DNA of 64,000 nucleotides, taken from positions 21,861,585 to 21,925,584 of the forward strand of contig CM057154.1 in NCBI GenBank assembly GCA_029962745.1, read 5' to 3'. The DNA is from Echinometra lucunter (taxonomy: Eukaryota; Echinodermata; Echinoidea; Camarodonta; Echinometridae). How positions within the stretch are numbered: the stretch's first letter is position 1; the number at the start of each line of letters is the position of its first letter. The notes beneath the pieces were generated by a model. That model worked only from the letters and a program-made list of their open reading frames with translations, did no database searches and was not told where the DNA came from. This document shows positions 60,909-64,000 of the stretch, piece after piece. The position numbers and the translations under genes are program-made.

Positions 60909-61176
60909 ACAGGGAAGATCCTATGTATTATCTTTTTGATGTCATTACAGCACGATAGTTGAAAACTGGATGCAGGGTTAGTTGAGTTTGCTAGCACTGG
61001 TCGATCACAAGACTCGCAGTAAGCTACCAAACCCATGATATGTTGTTGCACTGTTAACCCTTCTTCGTAAATAACATTTCACCAGTAGACTGTTGTCGTT
61101 GTTTATCAGCTAATTATGCTCGAGAATGGATGACTAATATCACACACTTTCACCTTTTGTTTTTTCTCTTTCTCGC

Positions 61177-61761
61177 AGCGTTTCGGATATCCCTTTTCAT
61201 CTGGCATATGTCGTGAAGGAATTCAATACTTCGGTTAATGACCGAGGATTGACAAAACAATATCTTCTTCGTACGCATCTTTTGGTGAATTAATTTTTCT
61301 TATCTTCCCTGGAATTTTCTTGCTTGACCTCTTTGCTTCATTTCCTCATCCAACATAGCACAGCGGATTATCACAGATTCTCCGTTAACAAGGGATACTT
61401 GTTAGGCACAATACCCGGATTTGTGAATGTCTACACAGATTTTAATTGCTCATAGTCTGTTTACCGCAAGGAATCGAGCTTATTGGAAATAACTTGGGTG
61501 TTAATGATTTCCACTTTGAAAAGAACACCGAACTAGATTTTTAATTGGAATCAAGCGATACACCACGTGCTTGTTTCATGGAACCTACTTGGTGATATTT
61601 TTTTCATCAAACGTTTGGAAACATTTAGAAGCATCACTCATGCTGTTTTTCTGGATAATCAAGTGATAATTGTATTAAATATGCAAAGGTGAGCAAAAAT
61701 TGTTGAGCATACTAGTAATCTTGACAACTTTGTTACCTGGATTATATAAACTGAAGCAGAA
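61177..61761 (+). promoter_or_regulatory. Candidate 5'-UTR exon with splice acceptor for the Ig gene
   Basis: A long pyrimidine tract ends in CGCAG at 61174-61178, a good 3' splice site, so a non-coding exon could start at 61179 and run into the coding region. A donor-like AAAG/GTGAGC lies at 61685-61693 and a weak acceptor CAG at 61757-61759, so a short 5'-UTR intron is also possible. Several short upstream ATGs occur. Transcript ends are inferred, not seen. Confidence 0.4.
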
Positions 61762-63267
61762 ATGGCCGGCTTTAGCTGCAACACCCTGAACAACTTGCTT
61801 GTGAGAAAGTTACTGCTCATTTTACACCTTGCGTTAGCGACTCTGTGCCAAACGGTTCAATTCAGCAAGGAGCCAAGTCCCGTGGCAGTGTTGGAAGGAC
61901 GAGCAGCCACCATGGATTGTAGCATCAGCAACCTGAATGCACGACACGTGGTGCTTTGGTACAGGGGCGGGATTCTTCTGAGTAACGGTACTGCCATAGT
62001 TGGTCACCAGCTTGATGCTACTAGATACTCTATCATGGTCAACACCAACTCTGGCCAGTACAACTTGCACATAAGCTCCGTATCCAAATCGGACGATCAC
62101 AGTTACGAGTGCGCAGTCCAGAGCATCTCCAGTGCAGGGGTTACCGAGGAGGTGTTGAGGTCCCGTAGTGCCCGCTTGGAAATATACCATCTTCCCGACA
62201 GGGATCTTTTCCCAAGATGCGAGCCTCTGACAAAGCCGAACTATACAGAAGGTGAGTCAGTTACCATTTTGTGCAAATCAGAGCGTGCCAACCCACCAGT
62301 CACCCTAAAATGGAAGCGTAATGGAATTCTTATATCGCAAGTTCAAATTGACGACACTGTTACAACTGGATATCGTACTCTGCGACACACATTTCAAGCG
62401 GATGCCAGTTTGAATGGAGCCACTTTTGAGTGCCATGCAAGTAGTGAGGCAGATGATACGTACGCAGAGCACTGTGATCTTAATGGTCTTAATGTGTTAT
62501 ACAAACCACGTGTCAGCCTTGATAAAACAAATGATGCTGTCCACCCTGACCAGGAGTTTATATTCCAGTGTATTGCTGATGCAAACCCAGAACCCAGTCA
62601 TTATGTTTGGAAGAGATCCCCCGAAATCCCTGCAGAAAGAATCAAGTTTTCTCATGACAAAACACAGATGATCATCAGTCCAAGGGAAGTTGACAATGGT
62701 ACACTGATCACATGCAATGTCACTAATGCCATTGGAAGTCTCTCATCCAGTTTGCTGATGATCGTCCAACCTGTTCCTGTACAAACTACTACTCCAAAGA
62801 GCAACGTTTCTACCATTGTCACCATTCGACCAAAGACCTCTACAGACATCACTGCATACAAGCCAGACGTTGGCAGCTCCGCCTCAGAATCAGTGCCCTT
62901 GAGCCCTGAAATCCTTGCAATCATCATCGGAATCATTGGTCTCTTAATTCTCATAGTGCTTGTCATAACCCTTGGCTATCTCTGCAGATGCTTTCCTGTC
63001 CAACATAAAGGCTCATATGACAACAGCGTCTATGGATCTACTTTCGGGCCTAACTACGGTCCAAACGAAAGGCCCATTTGGGACCAAACAAGTATATATT
63101 TTGAGCCTAAGGATCATTTAAGGGAGCTAAACACTTGGCAAAGGACACATCGCCCAGTGTGGCAAAGAAACGTAAGTGTACAAGTGCCCCATGTTGAGGA
63201 GGATGACCCTCCTTACCAAGAAATAGGACAAGATTGGGATGACGGTACATACACAATGCAAATATAG
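61762..63267 (+). CDS. Single-exon three-Ig-domain type I membrane protein (IgSF adhesion/receptor-like)
   Basis: The 501-residue frame has no internal stop. The start has a good context (A at -3, G at +4) and an in-frame TAA lies five codons upstream at 61747, so this is the N-terminus if the exon is continuous. Seen: a hydrophobic signal peptide (about 13-29); Ig1 (33-142) with C53, W66 and a D-H-S-Y-E-C motif ending at C117; Ig2 (150-246) with C171, W184, C224 and an extra flanking pair C153/C238; Ig3 (248-336) with C270, W283, C318; a Thr/Ser-rich stalk; a membrane helix (384-408); a 93-residue cytoplasmic tail. N-glycosylation sequons are at N75, N160, N312, N319 and N348. The tail carries several tyrosines and ends in M-Q-I, which fits a class II PDZ ligand. 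The architecture is that of CADM/nectin/Kirre-type adhesion proteins at the cell surface; that placement is inferred and the exact orthologue is not recognised. The lack of introns is unusual for this family and could mean retroposition, but the frame is intact. Confidence 0.93.
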   Translation: MAGFSCNTLNNLLVRKLLLILHLALATLCQTVQFSKEPSPVAVLEGRAATMDCSISNLNARHVVLWYRGGILLSNGTAIVGHQLDATRYSIMVNTNSGQYNLHISSVSKSDDHSYECAVQSISSAGVTEEVLRSRSARLEIYHLPDRDLFPRCEPLTKPNYTEGESVTILCKSERANPPVTLKWKRNGILISQVQIDDTVTTGYRTLRHTFQADASLNGATFECHASSEADDTYAEHCDLNGLNVLYKPRVSLDKTNDAVHPDQEFIFQCIADANPEPSHYVWKRSPEIPAERIKFSHDKTQMIISPREVDNGTLITCNVTNAIGSLSSSLLMIVQPVPVQTTTPKSNVSTIVTIRPKTSTDITAYKPDVGSSASESVPLSPEILAIIIGIIGLLILIVLVITLGYLCRCFPVQHKGSYDNSVYGSTFGPNYGPNERPIWDQTSIYFEPKDHLRELNTWQRTHRPVWQRNVSVQVPHVEEDDPPYQEIGQDWDDGTYTMQI

Positions 63268-63605
63268 TCTTCAGAAGCAAATTCTTACTTTAAACAAGCT
63301 TAGATCCAAATATCTTGTATAAGAATATGACTGCATTCTAGGCTCCAACCACCAAAAAAAAGAATTTAGTAATGCAATGAAATCAAGAACTCCCAAAGGG
63401 ATATTCCTCTGCAAGGTGAAAATTCTGTGATATTAAATTGGAAACTAAGATACACGGCAGCTCCTGCAACAAATGCTTTTTGTATGAACTGCAAGCTAAT
63501 TCATATGGATGTACTTTATTGTGCTTAAGTGTTACAGTCCTGCTTAATGCCTGTCTGTTGAATGATGTATAAACAGAATGGGGATTCTAACACCGTAAGT
63601 GCTCT

Positions 63606-63611
63606 AATAAA
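63606..63611 (+). terminator. Polyadenylation signal AATAAA of the Ig gene
   Basis: AATAAA occurs about 340 bp after the TAG stop and is the first canonical signal downstream on the coding strand. The implied 3' UTR would end near 63625-63650. Confidence 0.5.
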
Positions 63612-63650
63612 AACAGCGACCTGACTCGGAGAGCATATAACTGCACCAAC

Positions 63651-64000
63651 TTTATTGCAAACTAAAAGCAATCATTAACTTGCTTTGTTTTGCTCTTTTT
63701 TCCACAAAGGAAGTGTTGAAATGCATTATCTCTAAAGCAACAGAGTAGTTCACCATTCTCTGAGCATTTGTCACAGAAATAACCAATCTGGATTGAAAAA
63801 CGAGAATCAAAATATTCAACATATAGTGCATGTATTCTAATGTACAGCAGTAAGAAAAAATCAACAACAATGATTCAGGGAAAAAAAGACAAAACTAGGG
63901 CTAAACAATTATTTCAGATGGTCATATGACAATACAACTTTTAGAAATAATGATATGTAAAAGGAAAAACCACATGACAGCCTAATTAAAAATATCAACT
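63651..64000. other. 3' flank of the Ig gene, no feature seen
   Basis: AT-rich sequence with A-runs; no convincing ORF, splice site or repeat was recognised up to the window edge. Confidence 0.5.

Noticed and set aside
61743..61750. TATATAA just upstream of the Ig start codon as a TATA box
   Set aside because: Only about 12 bp from the ATG, too close for a core promoter with a 5' UTR; probably chance in AT-rich DNA.
61834..62190. 118-codon minus-strand frame
   Set aside because: Shadow of the Ig gene on the opposite strand.

Overview
This is a eukaryotic, metazoan genomic window. It is AT-rich and almost gene-free, and it is packed with non-autonomous DNA-transposon remnants (MITEs), tRNA-derived SINE fragments, long microsatellites and polypurine or polypyrimidine tracts, plus one 500-N assembly gap. 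The repeat style (many TTAA-flanked MITEs, a tRNA-derived SINE with a CTTTGGCA body, large tri-nucleotide arrays) and the single immunoglobulin-superfamily gene suggest an invertebrate deuterostome. An echinoderm such as a sea urchin is my best guess, but the sequence alone does not settle the species. There are no operons, phage, CRISPR or bacterial features.

Only one protein-coding gene is well supported: an uninterrupted 501-codon reading frame at 61762-63267 (+). It encodes a type I membrane protein with a signal peptide, three Ig domains, one membrane helix and a 93-residue cytoplasmic tail. Upstream of it lie a candidate 5'-UTR splice acceptor (61177), an 18-bp POU-type palindrome overlapping an AP-1 site (60888-60908), CCAAT boxes and three tandem AGGTGTG-type repeats (60555-60666). 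A poly(A) signal lies about 340 bp after the stop.

The other 60 kb is intergenic or intronic. From left to right: 0.76-5.6 kb holds two copies of a 490-bp TTAA-flanked MITE (family A), one copy of a second TTAA family (B) and tRNA-like tandem SINE units. 6.5-8.7 kb holds trinucleotide arrays and a probable LINE 3' tail. 9.2-14.8 kb holds families B, C, E, F and G, including a head-to-head pair of G copies with 36-G and 34-C runs. 15.1-16.3 kb is a tandem array with GCGCGAAGCGCGG and GAGCGAAGCGAGC motifs. 17.0-20.1 kb is a near-identical tandem segmental duplication whose units differ by one 390-bp segment. 20.4-22.4 kb holds 72-bp family C elements, one of them split by another MITE. 23-29 kb holds a hAT-like MITE, purine-rich minisatellites and another B copy. 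29.2-36.3 kb holds foldback MITEs. 36.4-41.1 kb holds CT-rich tracts and two more A copies; one of these sits inside family E and shows the empty target site. 44-46 kb holds foldbacks and a polypurine block. 51.3 kb is a CpG-rich hairpin. 52.8 kb is the gap, 55.9 kb another MITE, and 59-60.2 kb a large AGT/AGC array.

No transposase gene is visible, so every DNA element here must have been mobilised in trans. The clearest stories are the three TTAA families, two nested insertions that reveal the original target, and the recent tandem duplication.
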